In this document: piece by piece, positions 25,908-36,542 of the stretch | Numbering within the stretch: the first letter of the stretch is position 1 | How the letters are laid out: every line of letters starts with the position of its first letter | Source: Streptomyces erythrochromogenes | GTDB taxonomy: Bacteria; Actinomycetota; Actinomycetes; Streptomycetales; Streptomycetaceae | Direction: 5' to 3' | NCBI RefSeq assembly: GCF_036170895.1 | Contig: NZ_CP108036.1 | Coordinates: 3,348,001-3,412,000 of the forward strand | Length of the DNA stretch: 64,000 bases | The notes under the pieces: model-generated | The model's input: only the letters and a program-made list of their open reading frames with translations | The model's database searches: none | Told to the model about the DNA's origin: nothing | Made by a program: the position numbers and the translations under genes

Positions 25908-26558
25908 TCAGCTGACGGCGAGCTTGGCCGCGAAGCCCAGGAACAGCAGGCCCGCCGCCGAGGTCGCCCCGGCCGAGAGCCGCTTGCGGCGGCGGAACGC
26001 CTCCGAGAGGCGGGTGCCGCCGAATATCAGCAGCGTCAGGTAGAGGAAGCTGCCGGTCTGCAGCAGACCGCCGAGGACGAGGAACGACAGCGCCGGGTAG
26101 GCGTAAGAGGGGTCCACGAACTGCACGAAGAAGGACATCAGGAAGAGGATGGCCTTCGGGTTGAGGAGGCTGATCAGCAGGGCCCGCCGGTAGGGCCGCT
26201 CGTTCTCGGCCGGGTCTGCGGGGGCCGCGGCGCGCGCCGCGTCCCGCTCCCGGCGCGTGCGCCACAGCGCCCAGGCACCCCGCATCATCCCGACGGCCAG
26301 CCAGGCCAGGTACCCGGCGCCGAGGAACTTCACCACGGTGAAGACCAGCGGGCTCGCCCGCAGCAGCGCCCCGGCGCCCACGGCGGTCAGCGCCATCAGG
26401 ACGGCGTCGCCGGTGAACACCCCGGCGGCGGCCTTGTAGCCCGTGCGCACACCGCGGCGGGCGGCGACGGACAGCACGTAGAGCGAGTTCGGTCCCGGCA
26501 GGAGAATGATCAGGACGAGGCCGGCGAGGTACGTCGGCAGATCGGTGACACCCAGCAT
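25908..26558 (-). CDS. LysE/RhtB-family amino-acid exporter (LeuE-like)
   Basis: A 216-residue membrane protein with six predicted segments. LPTYLAGLVLIILLPGPNSLYVLSVAARRGVRTGYKAAAG carries the family signature PGPN...RG...G. NPKAILFLMSFFVQFVDP is the second conserved region. ATG 26558 matches the family start; GTG 26585 would add nine hydrophilic residues. It exports small amino acids or homoserine lactone-like compounds. It lies 61 nt after an acyl-CoA mutase gene on the same strand and may be co-transcribed. Confidence 0.9.
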   Translation of the reverse strand: MLGVTDLPTYLAGLVLIILLPGPNSLYVLSVAARRGVRTGYKAAAGVFTGDAVLMALTAVGAGALLRASPLVFTVVKFLGAGYLAWLAVGMMRGAWALWRTRRERDAARAAAPADPAENERPYRRALLISLLNPKAILFLMSFFVQFVDPSYAYPALSFLVLGGLLQTGSFLYLTLLIFGGTRLSEAFRRRKRLSAGATSAAGLLFLGFAAKLAVS

Positions 26559-26619
26559 GCGCAGGAGTGTCCCATGAGGACACACCTGACAGTCCAGTGC
26601 CCTCCTCCAATGCGCGGGG

Positions 26620-28200
<1,581 letters not shown>

Positions 28201-28379
28201 GTGACGAAGTCCTCCGTAGAGCAACCGGGCCCGGGGCTGATACAACCGTGCCCGCGCGTCGCTTCTTAAGGCCGTGGACGGTTGCTGGTCACAATGGCGC
28301 AACATCCCGGAACCCTGTGCAACTCTCCACGCGCGCCAGGCATCACCTAGATACACGACGTAGAAACCGGGGGACTGCA

Positions 28380-29252
28380 ATGCAGCGCCAGAGAGTCATA
28401 ATCCGCACGATCGGAGTGGCCACCGCCGTCGCGCTCGCCGCGACCGCCTGCGGTCCGCAGAAGACGGAGTCCGCCGGCTCCTCCTCCGCGGCACCGTCCT
28501 CGCCCACGGCGGGCGCCACCCCCGAGGCCTCCCCGTCCACCGACAACAAGCCCGGCGAGCCCTCGCCGTCGGCCTCGGCGTCCGCCTCCGCCTCCGCGTC
28601 GGCCTCGCCTTCGCCGTCGGTGAAGCAGATCATGGCCAACGGCGACGAGAGCGAGCAGGTCCGCGAGCTCCAGGCCCGTCTGAAGCAGCTCAAGCTCATG
28701 ACGGTGGCGCCGACCGGTTTCTACGGCTCGAAGACCACGGCCGCGGTGAAGTCCTTCCAGTCGAAGAACGGTCTGGACGCGACCGGCGGGGTCGACGAGA
28801 AGACCTGGAAGAAGATCCAGAGCTCCAGCAAGAAGCCCACCGCCGACGAGCTGCGCCCGCCGACCGTCAACGAGGTCGCAGCGCCCGACCCGCGCTGCAT
28901 GACCGGCCGCGTCATGTGCATCAGCAAGGAGAGCCGCACGCTCGCCTGGATGATCGACGGCAAGGTCGTCTCGACGATGGACGTCCGCTTCGGCTCGGAG
29001 AACACCCCGACCCGCGAGGGCGTGTTCAACGTGGGCTGGAAGGCCAAGGACTGGACGTCGACGATCTACCACACGCCGATGCCGTATGCGATGTTCTTCA
29101 GCGGCGGCCAGGCGGTCCACTACTCGGCCGACTTCGCGGCCCGCGGCTACAACGGCGCCTCGCACGGCTGCGTGAACGTCCGCGACAAGGGCAAGCTGTC
29201 GAAGCTCTTCGACGACGTGCAGGTCGGCGACAAGGTCGTCGTCTACTGGTGA
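28380..29252 (+). CDS. L,D-transpeptidase lipoprotein with peptidoglycan-binding domain
   Basis: 290 residues. A lipoprotein signal peptide ends at Cys24 (AATAC); a Ser/Ala/Pro-rich linker with SASASAS repeats spans ~30-80. Residues ~85-145 are a PG_binding_1 module ([28 protein letters not shown]). The YkuD domain follows with His247 and SHGC (His262, Cys264). It forms 3-3 cross-links in the cell wall, anchored to the outer face of the membrane. A strong terminator follows. Unlike the first L,D-transpeptidase here, the catalytic motif is canonical. Confidence 0.93.
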   Translation: MQRQRVIIRTIGVATAVALAATACGPQKTESAGSSSAAPSSPTAGATPEASPSTDNKPGEPSPSASASASASASASPSPSVKQIMANGDESEQVRELQARLKQLKLMTVAPTGFYGSKTTAAVKSFQSKNGLDATGGVDEKTWKKIQSSSKKPTADELRPPTVNEVAAPDPRCMTGRVMCISKESRTLAWMIDGKVVSTMDVRFGSENTPTREGVFNVGWKAKDWTSTIYHTPMPYAMFFSGGQAVHYSADFAARGYNGASHGCVNVRDKGKLSKLFDDVQVGDKVVVYW

Positions 29253-29321
29253 GCCCGCAGAGGGTGATGCCGGGGGCCCGGGTTCCGGGCCCCGACCGTG
29301 CAGCCGGCCGCGAGCCGGTGA

Positions 29322-29390
29322 AACGCGACAGGCCGTCCTTTCCGCATCCCGCCGCACCGGCGGACTGCGAAAAGGACGGCCTGTCGCGTT
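29322..29390. terminator. Long hairpin terminator after L,D-transpeptidase
   Basis: A perfect 19-bp stem (AACGCGACAGGCCGTCCTT pairing with its complement) around a 31-nt partly paired loop, 70 nt past the stop. Confidence 0.85.
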
Positions 29391-29424
29391 GAGCGGCTGT
29401 CCCGTCGAGCGGGTCGAAGTAATG

Positions 29425-29463
29425 GGCGCGGGCAGGGCCGGGGGAACGTGCCCCGCCCGCGCC
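29425..29463. terminator. GC-rich hairpin, possible terminator of the minus-strand sigma operon
   Basis: A 12-bp stem (GGCGCGGGC.GGG / CCC.GCCCGCGCC) with one bulge, about 120 nt past the membrane-protein stop at 29584. Confidence 0.5.
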
Positions 29464-29583
29464 GGTTGCGCAGAGCCCAGGGGTACGGGGGGAACCCCGG
29501 CTCATGCGCGGCCGATGACCAGTCGGCTCGATTAGTACTGCGCCGCCGATTCGAAAAGTGTTACAGGCGGGTCAGCGTATGTG

Positions 29584-30600
29584 TCAGCGAACCGCGCGCA
29601 GGGGTGTCGAGCCCTGCGGAACGGCGGGCGTCAGGCTCGGCGCCCTGAGCGTCCCGCCGCCTCCCAGCGGGGAGTCGCGGCGCTGGGTGCCGTCGGAGTC
29701 CCCGTCCAGCACGGAGGCGCAGTAGGCCGGTATCCGCAGGAGTCCGTCGGCCAGCCGTGAAAGCCGCTCGCGCCGGTCGTCGTTGAGCCGGCCCTTGCGG
29801 TACTCCTCGCAGAGGTCGGCCTTGAGCCGGCGGTCCAGCTCGCGCTGGCGGTCCGTGCCGAGCTCCCCGGTGCCCAGGTTGTCCCGGCTGCCTTCCCTGT
29901 CTCCCGGACCGCTGCGGTCGTCCGGGGCGTGCTTGCCCGAGCCGCCGGTCGTCGAGGTGCCCGAGGAGGTGTCGGGGGCCGTTCCGGTGCCGGACACCGT
30001 ACGCCCGTCCGCGCTCGGCGAGGGCGCCACGGGGGCGAACGCCGGGTTCGAGGCGTCCGGCTGCGGGGTGGGCAGCAGTTTCGGGGCGAGCGTGGGGGCA
30101 CTGGTGCCGATGCCCGGGACCGGGCTCTCGCCGGCGCTCACGGACATCGCCGGTCCGGGTCCCGCGGTGTCGTGCCGGGACCGGTCCAGCAGCCCGGCGC
30201 CCGCCGCGGCGGCCAGTCCGCCCGCGGCGACGCTCGCGAGGGCCGCGGCCAGGCCGAAGCTCACGGTCCGGGCGCGCCGGCGGGCGGGTACGGGCGCGGG
30301 GATGACACGGCCGAGGTCGATGAGGGGTTCGCCGGAGAGGTCGGCACGGGACGGCACGGCGGCGCGGGGCGCCGCGCCCCGCGCCGCGCGGTAGGCGTCC
30401 ATCGCCGCGGCCTCACCGGGCAGTTCCGTACCGCTGGGCGCCGCCGCCATCGCGGCCAGGGCGTCCAGGGCGGCCCGCAGCCGGGCGGCCTCCATCGCGG
30501 CACGCGTGTCGGCGGCGGGCCCCACAGGTTCCGTCGGTCCGCCGCGCAGGAATGCTTCCGCCGCGGCCTCGTCCAGCCACCTGTCGCGCTCGTCGGCCAT
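29584..30600 (-). CDS. Single-pass membrane protein, probable ECF sigma partner
   Basis: 338 residues. The cytosolic N-terminal ~155 residues are Ala/Arg-rich (ADERDRWLDEAAAEAFLRGG). One membrane segment (VSFGLAAALASVAAGGLAAAAGAGLL) follows near 160-190, then a Ser/Thr/Pro/Gly-rich outer linker and a small C-terminal domain with two Cys (DLCEEYRKGRLN..., IPAYCASVLDG). Its ATG shares one base with the stop of the sigma-factor gene, so they are coupled. The topology fits an anti-sigma factor, but no zinc-binding HxxxCxxC motif is seen. Function inferred from context only. Confidence 0.7.
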   Translation of the reverse strand: MADERDRWLDEAAAEAFLRGGPTEPVGPAADTRAAMEAARLRAALDALAAMAAAPSGTELPGEAAAMDAYRAARGAAPRAAVPSRADLSGEPLIDLGRVIPAPVPARRRARTVSFGLAAALASVAAGGLAAAAGAGLLDRSRHDTAGPGPAMSVSAGESPVPGIGTSAPTLAPKLLPTPQPDASNPAFAPVAPSPSADGRTVSGTGTAPDTSSGTSTTGGSGKHAPDDRSGPGDREGSRDNLGTGELGTDRQRELDRRLKADLCEEYRKGRLNDDRRERLSRLADGLLRIPAYCASVLDGDSDGTQRRDSPLGGGGTLRAPSLTPAVPQGSTPLRAVR

Positions 30601-31361
30601 CACATGTCCTTCTGCGTCCGCCAACGTGAATGCGTCACACCGGTTTGTTCTGCGTAGCTGGCGCCCCGGCCACGCTGTGCGGGTACGGCGTCGAGATCCC
30701 TCCCGCCCCCGCCGTCCCACGCATGGCCATCGGCATTATGGCCGACGGCGGCGCCCGCCTTGGAGCCGGTGCCCGGACCTGCGTCGAAGCCGCCGTCCGT
30801 GCCCTGCGCGGCGAGCAGTTCCGCCAGCTTCTTCAGGCCGCGGTGCGCGGCGGTGCGTACGGCGCCGGGCCGCTTGCCCAGGGTCTCGGCCGCGCTCTTG
30901 GCGTCCAGGCCGACCACGACCCGCAGGACGACGGCCTCGGCCTGGTCCTGCGGCAGCTGGGCTATGAGCGCCATGGTGCGCCCGGTGTCGAGGGACTCCA
31001 TCGCCGCGCCGGCGGTGTCGCACTCGGCGGCCCAGCTCGTCAGCTCGGTGTCGTCGCCGCCGATGGCGGGGCGCCGGCCGCGCATGCGTATGTGGTCGAG
31101 CGCCCGGTTGCGGGCGATCCGGGCGGCCCAGCCGCGGAAGCGGTCGGCGTCGCCGGTGAAGGAGTCGAGGTCGCGGGCTATCTGCAGCCAGGCCTCGGAG
31201 GTCACGTCCTCGGCATCGCCGTCCCCGACGAGCGTGCGTACGTATCCGAGCAGGCGTGGGTGCACGGCACGGTACACAGAACGGAACGCGTTCTCGTCGC
31301 CGTCCTGTGCCGCGAGCACCGCGGCGGTCAGCTCCGCGTCGTCCCCCAGCAAAGTCCCCAA
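30600..31361 (-). CDS. ECF-type RNA polymerase sigma factor
   Basis: 253 residues from TTG 31361 (AGGACAGG adjacent upstream; TTG 31352 is an alternative). Region 2 has VHPRLLGYVRTLVGDGDAEDVTSEAWLQIARDLDSF; region 4 has LPQDQAEAVVLRVVVGLDAKSAAETLGKRPGAVRTAAHRGLKKLAELL. A ~70-residue Gly/Ala-rich C-terminal tail of unknown role follows. It forms an operon with the downstream membrane protein, its probable anti-sigma factor. No stress gene is adjacent, so the regulon is unknown. Confidence 0.92.
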   Translation of the reverse strand: MGTLLGDDAELTAAVLAAQDGDENAFRSVYRAVHPRLLGYVRTLVGDGDAEDVTSEAWLQIARDLDSFTGDADRFRGWAARIARNRALDHIRMRGRRPAIGGDDTELTSWAAECDTAGAAMESLDTGRTMALIAQLPQDQAEAVVLRVVVGLDAKSAAETLGKRPGAVRTAAHRGLKKLAELLAAQGTDGGFDAGPGTGSKAGAAVGHNADGHAWDGGGGRDLDAVPAQRGRGASYAEQTGVTHSRWRTQKDM

Positions 31362-31722
31362 CCTGTCCTGTACGTGTGGCGCAAATCAGCACGTTACGGC
31401 CTTCAAGCACCTCTCGTCCACGAGTGATACAACGTGCAACCAACCCTGCGCGGAGCGAGGTGTGACACAAAACGCACCCGTGGCGCTGACAGGGGTACGG
31501 GCTTGTCGCACGAGCCCGTGACGGATGGCGGCCGGGGCCTCTCCTGTGGGGGGTGGCGGCCTCGGTCGCCCTCCCCCTTTCGGGCATCCCACCATGCCTG
31601 CCCGTGGCGCCCACGTCATCCTTTCGGCTCACTTCCGAGTGAAATCCCCGCATGGGTACGACACACCCTGCCCTGCGTCGATAGCGTTGCGGGACACCCG
31701 CGCCACGCCCCGAGGAGCCCCG
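31362..31722. other. Intergenic region between sigma gene and OHCU decarboxylase
   Basis: 361 bp with divergent promoters. It holds a 7-bp hairpin ACGGGCT/AGCCCGT at 31497-31519 and a run GGGGGGTGG. No ORF with coding character and no repeat shared with the rest of the window was seen. Promoter boxes could not be placed with confidence. Confidence 0.5.
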
Positions 31723-32289
31723 CTGTCCAGCCACCTTCCGGCACAGGCCCGCGGCTGCTCCGACCCCTCCCACGGCCCCGGACTGGCGCGGTTCAACTCC
31801 CTGTCCCCCGAGGCCGCCCGGGCCGTCCTCCTGCACTGCTGCGGAAGCCGCCGCTGGGCGCACCGGGTGGCGGCGCACCGCCCGTACCCCGACGCCGGAG
31901 CCCTGCTGGCCGCCGCGGACGAGGCCTCGTACGACCTCTCGCAGCCCGACCTGACCGAGGCGCTGGCCGCGGAGCACTCGGCGGAGCTGGACCACGGGGC
32001 GCCGTACGCCGCCCTGCTGGCGCTCGACGCGGCCCACGCGGAGTACGAACGGAAGTTCGGCCACGCCTTCGTGATCTGCCTCGACGGGTATCCGCCGGAG
32101 GAGCAGGCCGACCAGCTGCTGGGGGCGATCCGCCGCAGGATGGGGCACGAGGTGGACGAGGAGCGCTCGCTCTCCGCGGACGAGCTGCGCCGTGTCGCGC
32201 AGTCCCGGCTGCTGGACCTGACACGCTGGCTGACCCGCCCCGACGGGGCGTCTGCGGTTGAAATCGGGCTATTCGCCCCTGTGGGATAG
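31723..32289 (+). CDS. OHCU decarboxylase
   Basis: About 188 residues, 2-oxo-4-hydroxy-4-carboxy-5-ureidoimidazoline decarboxylase of the urate-to-allantoin pathway. LARFNSLSPEAARAVLLHCCGSRRWAHRVAAHRPYP contains the conserved FN and catalytic-region H..PY; YERKFGHAFVICLDG is the second signature. GAGGAG lies 5 nt before CTG 31723, the best-placed initiator; TTG 31687 is in frame but without a ribosome-binding site. It is alone here; uricase and allantoin genes are not in the window. It fits purine catabolism alongside the nucleoside block. Confidence 0.8.
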   Translation: MSSHLPAQARGCSDPSHGPGLARFNSLSPEAARAVLLHCCGSRRWAHRVAAHRPYPDAGALLAAADEASYDLSQPDLTEALAAEHSAELDHGAPYAALLALDAAHAEYERKFGHAFVICLDGYPPEEQADQLLGAIRRRMGHEVDEERSLSADELRRVAQSRLLDLTRWLTRPDGASAVEIGLFAPVG

Positions 32290-32441
32290 CCCGTACGTGC
32301 CTGTTTGATCACACAGCCGGACCCCGGGCGAGGGAACCGACAACTCGTCGCTACGATGTCCGGGGCCGGTGGACCGTACCCGGCCGGGCCCGACCGACAA
32401 AGAAGCCGGCTGGCCCCCGCCCCGCTTCCGGAGGGTTTTCC

Positions 32442-32822
32442 GTGCCGGCTGGAACGTTGTACCGCGGCCGGGAAGGAATGTGGTCCTGGGTGGCTCATCG
32501 AGTCACCGGCGTCCTCATCTTCTTCTTCCTGTTCGTACACGTCCTCGACACCGCTCTCGTCCGCGTCTCCCCCGAGGCGTACGACGATGTCGTGGCTACC
32601 TATAAGACTCCGATCGTCGCGCTGCTGGAGTACGGCCTCGTCGCCGCCATCCTGTTCCACGCGCTCAACGGTCTCCGTGTCATCGCCGTGGACTTCTGGT
32701 CCAAGGGCCCGCGCCACCAGAAGACGATGCTCTGGTGGGTCGTGGGCATCTGGGTCGTGCTGATGGTCGGGGCTCTCTACCCCGTGCTCGGCCACGCCTA
32801 CCTCGAACTGTTCGGGAAGTGA
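32442..32822 (+). CDS. sdhC: Succinate dehydrogenase cytochrome b556 subunit
   Basis: A 126-residue membrane anchor with three transmembrane helices (WVAHRVTGVLIFFFLFVHVLDTALV, VALLEYGLVAAILFHALNGLRVI, TMLWWVVGIWVVLMVGAL). His residues in AHRVTG, FVHVLD and FHALNG are candidate heme b ligands. GGAGGG 6 nt before GTG 32442 fixes the start. First gene of sdhCDAB. It carries electrons from succinate to menaquinone. Confidence 0.95.
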   Translation: MPAGTLYRGREGMWSWVAHRVTGVLIFFFLFVHVLDTALVRVSPEAYDDVVATYKTPIVALLEYGLVAAILFHALNGLRVIAVDFWSKGPRHQKTMLWWVVGIWVVLMVGALYPVLGHAYLELFGK

Positions 32823-32827
32823 CGCGC

Positions 32828-33310
32828 ATGTCCTCTGACACTTCTTCCGCCAAGGTCATCGGCGACGTGGAGGGTGTTTCCCTCTACGACGTCGACAACC
32901 CCGCGCCGTACATCGAGGCCCCGCGCAAGCGCACGGGCAAGACGCCCCGCTCGACCCGCGGCAACTTCGAGATGGTCGCCTGGCTCTTCATGCGCCTCTC
33001 GGGCATCGTGCTCGTCGTCCTCGTCATCGGCCACCTGCTGATCCAGCTCGTGCTCGACGGCGGCGTCTCCAAGATCGGCTTCGCCTTCGTGGCCGGCCGC
33101 TGGGCGTCCCCGTTCTGGCAGGTCTGGGACCTGCTGATGCTGTGGCTGGCGATGCTGCACGGCGCGAACGGCCTGCGTACCGTCATCAACGACTACGCGG
33201 AGCGTGCCAACACGCGGCTGTGGCTGAAGGGCCTGCTCTACACCGCCACGGTGTTCACCATCCTTCTGGGCACGCTGGTGATCTTCACCTTCGACCCGAA
33301 CATCCGCTAG
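32828..33310 (+). CDS. sdhD: Succinate dehydrogenase hydrophobic membrane anchor subunit
   Basis: 160 residues: a ~50-residue cytosolic N-terminal extension (SLYDVDNPAPYIEAPRKRTG) and then three membrane helices (AWLFMRLSGIVLVVLVIGHLLIQL, DLLMLWLAMLHGANGLRTVI, GLLYTATVFTILLGTLVIFTF). His in GHLL and LHGANG likely bind heme or quinone. Starts 5 nt after sdhC and leads into sdhA. Confidence 0.94.
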   Translation: MSSDTSSAKVIGDVEGVSLYDVDNPAPYIEAPRKRTGKTPRSTRGNFEMVAWLFMRLSGIVLVVLVIGHLLIQLVLDGGVSKIGFAFVAGRWASPFWQVWDLLMLWLAMLHGANGLRTVINDYAERANTRLWLKGLLYTATVFTILLGTLVIFTFDPNIR

Positions 33311-33333
33311 GCAACGGGGCTGAGGCGAAACCA

Positions 33334-35088
33334 ATGAAGATCCACAAGTACGACACCGTCATCGTCGGCGCGGGTGGCGCGGGCATGCGCGCCGCCATCG
33401 AGTCGACGAAGCGCAGCCGCACCGCGGTGCTGACGAAGCTGTACCCCACCCGCTCCCACACGGGCGCCGCGCAGGGCGGCATGGCCGCCGCGCTGGCCAA
33501 CGTGGAAGAGGACAACTGGGAGTGGCACACCTTCGACACGGTCAAGGGCGGTGACTACCTGGTCGACCAGGACGCCGCCGAGATCCTGGCGAAGGAGGCC
33601 ATCGACGCGGTCCTCGACCTGGAGAAGATGGGCCTGCCGTTCAACCGCACGCCGGACGGCACCATCGACCAGCGCCGCTTCGGCGGCCACTCGCGCAACC
33701 ACGGCGAGGCGCCGGTCCGCCGGTCCTGCTACGCCGCGGACCGCACCGGTCACATGATCCTCCAGACGCTCTACCAGAACTGCGTCAAGGAGGGCGTGGA
33801 GTTCTTCAACGAGTTCTACGTCCTGGACCAGCTCCTGGTCGAGGAGGACGGCGTCAAGAAGTCGGCCGGCGTGGTCGCGTACGAGCTCGCCACCGGCGAG
33901 ATCCACGTGTTCCAGGCCAAGGCCGTCATCTACGCCTCCGGCGGCACCGGCAAGTTCTTCAAGGTGACCTCCAACGCGCACACCCTCACGGGTGACGGCC
34001 AGGCGGCCTGCTACCGCCGCGGCCTGCCGCTGGAGGACATGGAGTTCTTCCAGTTCCACCCGACGGGCATCTGGCGCATGGGCATCCTGCTGACGGAGGG
34101 CGCCCGCGGTGAGGGCGGCATCCTCCGCAACAAGGACGGCGAGCGCTTCATGGAGAAGTACGCGCCGGTCATGAAGGACCTCGCGTCCCGTGACGTCGTC
34201 TCGCGCTCCATCTACACCGAGATCCGTGAGGGCCGCGGCTGCGGTCCGGCCGGTGACCACGTGTACCTGGACCTCACGCACCTCCCGCCGGAGCAGCTCG
34301 ACGCGAAGCTCCCGGACATCACCGAGTTCGCGCGCACCTACCTGGGCATCGAGCCGTACACGGACCCGATCCCGATCCAGCCCACCGCCCACTACGCCAT
34401 GGGCGGCATCCCGACCAACGTCGAGGGTGAGGTCCTGGCGGACAACACCACCGTCGTCCCGGGCCTGTACGCGGCCGGCGAGGTCGCGTGCGTGTCGGTG
34501 CACGGCGCGAACCGCCTGGGCACCAACTCGCTGCTGGACATCAACGTCTTCGGCAAGCGCTCCGGCATCGCCGCCGCCAAGTACTCGCAGGAGAACGACT
34601 TCGTCGAGCTCCCCGAGAACCCGGCGCAGCAGGTGGCCGACCTGGTCGAGCACCTGCGCAACTCCACGGGCAAGGAGCGGGTCGCCGACCTGCGCCTGGA
34701 GCTCCAGGAGACGATGGACGCGTGCGTGATGGTGTTCCGCACGGAGCAGACCATCAAGACCGCGGTCGAGAAGATCGCGGAGCTGCGCGAGCGCTACAAG
34801 AACGTGTCCGTCCAGGACAAGGGCAAGCGCTTCAACACGGACCTGCTGGAGGCCATCGAGCTGGGCAACCTGCTCGACCTGGCCGAGGTCATGGCCGTGT
34901 CCGCACTGGCGCGCAAGGAGTCCCGCGGCGGTCACTACCGCGAGGACTACCCCAACCGCGACGACGTCAACTTCATGCGCCACACCATGGCGTACCGCGA
35001 GGTCGGAGCCGACGGCTCGGACTCGGTCCGGCTCGACTACAAGCCGGTCGTCACGACCCGCTACCAGCCGATGGAGCGTAAGTACTGA
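33334..35088 (+). CDS. sdhA: Succinate dehydrogenase flavoprotein subunit
   Basis: 584 residues, full length. FAD-binding GAGGAG at 12-17, and His42 in SHTGAAQGG is the covalent FAD attachment site. The substrate loop HPTGIW and catalytic REGRGCGPAGDHVYLD region are present, plus HGANRLGTNSL near the C-terminal capping part. Oxidises succinate to fumarate in the TCA cycle and respiratory chain. Its stop overlaps the sdhB start by one base (TGATG), giving coupled synthesis. Confidence 0.98.
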   Translation: MKIHKYDTVIVGAGGAGMRAAIESTKRSRTAVLTKLYPTRSHTGAAQGGMAAALANVEEDNWEWHTFDTVKGGDYLVDQDAAEILAKEAIDAVLDLEKMGLPFNRTPDGTIDQRRFGGHSRNHGEAPVRRSCYAADRTGHMILQTLYQNCVKEGVEFFNEFYVLDQLLVEEDGVKKSAGVVAYELATGEIHVFQAKAVIYASGGTGKFFKVTSNAHTLTGDGQAACYRRGLPLEDMEFFQFHPTGIWRMGILLTEGARGEGGILRNKDGERFMEKYAPVMKDLASRDVVSRSIYTEIREGRGCGPAGDHVYLDLTHLPPEQLDAKLPDITEFARTYLGIEPYTDPIPIQPTAHYAMGGIPTNVEGEVLADNTTVVPGLYAAGEVACVSVHGANRLGTNSLLDINVFGKRSGIAAAKYSQENDFVELPENPAQQVADLVEHLRNSTGKERVADLRLELQETMDACVMVFRTEQTIKTAVEKIAELRERYKNVSVQDKGKRFNTDLLEAIELGNLLDLAEVMAVSALARKESRGGHYREDYPNRDDVNFMRHTMAYREVGADGSDSVRLDYKPVVTTRYQPMERKY

Positions 35089-35846
35089 TGGCTACCCCCA
35101 CCCTGGACAAGATGGAAGAGGCGGCTGCGGCCTCCCCGTACATCACGGTCACCTTCCGGATCCGCCGCTTCAACCCCGAGATCTCGGACGAGTCGCAGTG
35201 GCAGGACTTCCAGATCGAGATCGACCCGAAGGAGCGCGTGCTCGACGGTCTCCACAAGATCAAGTGGGACCTGGACGGCACGCTGACCTTCCGCCGCTCG
35301 TGCGCGCACGGCATCTGCGGCTCGGACGCGATGCGGATCAACGGCAAGAACAGGCTCGCCTGCAAGACGCTGATCAAGGACATCAACCCCGAGAAGCCGA
35401 TCACCGTCGAGGCCATCAAGGGCCTCACGGTGATGAAGGACCTCGTGGTCGACATGGAGCCCTTCTTCCAGGCGTACCGGGACGTCATGCCGTTCCTGGT
35501 CACCAAGGGCAACGAGCCGACGCGCGAGCGCCTGCAGTCCGCCGAGGACCGCGAGCGCTTCGACGACACCACCAAGTGCATCCTGTGCGCCGCGTGCACG
35601 TCCTCGTGCCCGGTGTTCTGGAACGACGGCCAGTACTTCGGCCCGGCGGCGATCGTCAACGCGCACCGCTTCATCTTCGACTCGCGTGACGAGGCCGGCG
35701 AGCAGCGGCTGGAGATCCTGAACGACAAGGACGGCGTGTGGCGCTGCCGCACGACCTTCAACTGCACCGACGCGTGCCCGCGTGGCATCGAGGTCACGAA
35801 GGCGATCCAGGAAGTCAAGCGTGCGCTGATCACGCGCCGCTTCTGA
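35088..35846 (+). CDS. sdhB: Succinate dehydrogenase iron-sulfur subunit
   Basis: 252 residues. The [2Fe-2S] ligands are Cys72, Cys77, Cys80 and Cys92; the [4Fe-4S] ligands are in CILCAACTSSC (Cys164-174); the [3Fe-4S] set includes Cys220, Cys226 and Cys230. It relays electrons from FAD to heme and quinone. Last gene of the operon, followed by a strong terminator at 35867-35909. Confidence 0.98.
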   Translation: MATPTLDKMEEAAAASPYITVTFRIRRFNPEISDESQWQDFQIEIDPKERVLDGLHKIKWDLDGTLTFRRSCAHGICGSDAMRINGKNRLACKTLIKDINPEKPITVEAIKGLTVMKDLVVDMEPFFQAYRDVMPFLVTKGNEPTRERLQSAEDRERFDDTTKCILCAACTSSCPVFWNDGQYFGPAAIVNAHRFIFDSRDEAGEQRLEILNDKDGVWRCRTTFNCTDACPRGIEVTKAIQEVKRALITRRF

Positions 35847-35866
35847 CCTTACGGGTCCCTGCCTGT

Positions 35867-35909
35867 ACGAGGGCCCCGTCCCCGGTTCTTCCGGGGGCGG
35901 GGCCCTCGT
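35867..35909. terminator. Terminator of sdhCDAB
   Basis: A 19-bp stem with one mismatch (ACGAGGGCCCCGTCCCCGG / CCGGGGGCGGGGCCCTCGT) and a 5-nt loop, 20 nt after the sdhB stop. Confidence 0.85.
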
Positions 35910-35950
35910 GCGTCGACGGCCCCGGGGGCGCCCGCCCCTCCCGGGCCGCC

Positions 35951-35990
35951 GGGCCGGCGGGCCGGCGGGCCGGCGGGCCGGCGGGGGGGG
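35951..35990. repeat. Octamer tandem repeat GGGCCGGC x4 plus G8 run
   Basis: Four exact copies of GGGCCGGC at 35951-35982, then eight G at 35983-35990. It lies between sdhB and the minus-strand hypothetical gene. A slippage-prone element and a likely site of strain variation. Confidence 0.85.
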
Positions 35991-36149
35991 CGTCCGGGTC
36001 CCGGCCGACGAGCGCGGTCAGTGTGAGCCGTTTGAGCCGCACCGGATCGGTGTGGCTCGGGGGCTCCCGGATCTCGCCGAGCCGCTGCTGCACCGCGGGG
36101 TGGTGGAAGGAGCAGCCGACCACCCGGCGCACCAGCCGGTCGTCCGTCG

Positions 36150-36542
36150 TCAGCCGCCCACCAGCGCGACGAGCTTCAGGAAGGTGACCTCGACGCCGAG
36201 CGGCAGGTCCATCTCCTCGTCCAGCTCAGTGATCTGACGGTCTCCCACCAGCACCAGGAATCCGTTGCGTTCGAACGCGCGCAGCGCCAGCTCGGTCTGC
36301 TTCTCCGGGTCGATGCGGCGCGGCGTCCGCAGCGCGTACCCGTCGAGGGTGCGCTCGGCGCCCTCCGGCTGCACCAGCCCCCGGAACACCTCGGGCCGCT
36401 TGGACTGGTACTCCGCGACCTCATGGCACACCCTGCGCCGGATCAGCTCGCGCAGTGCGAGCCGCTCCTCGGCGATCTCAAGTCCCCAGCCGTCGCCACG
36501 GCTTCCGGCGGTCGTCTCGTCGACGAAGGTCACCATTCCCAT
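36150..36542 (-). CDS. Conserved hypothetical protein
   Basis: A 130-residue cytosolic protein, starting MGMVTFVDE; upstream frame is low-quality, so ATG 36542 (or 36536) is the start. The middle (ERLALRELIRRRVCHEVAEYQ) is a charged helix and the end (DLPLGVEVTFLKLVALVGG) is a beta-rich motif. It matches no family I can name. It is divergent from a membrane protein at 36745 and opposite sdhB. No clear partner. Confidence 0.7.
   Translation of the reverse strand: MGMVTFVDETTAGSRGDGWGLEIAEERLALRELIRRRVCHEVAEYQSKRPEVFRGLVQPEGAERTLDGYALRTPRRIDPEKQTELALRAFERNGFLVLVGDRQITELDEEMDLPLGVEVTFLKLVALVGG

Noticed and set aside
32300..32316. Rex- or CRP-like site before sdhC (TGTTTGATCACACA)
   Set aside because: Only partly symmetrical and not close to a clear promoter; support too weak.
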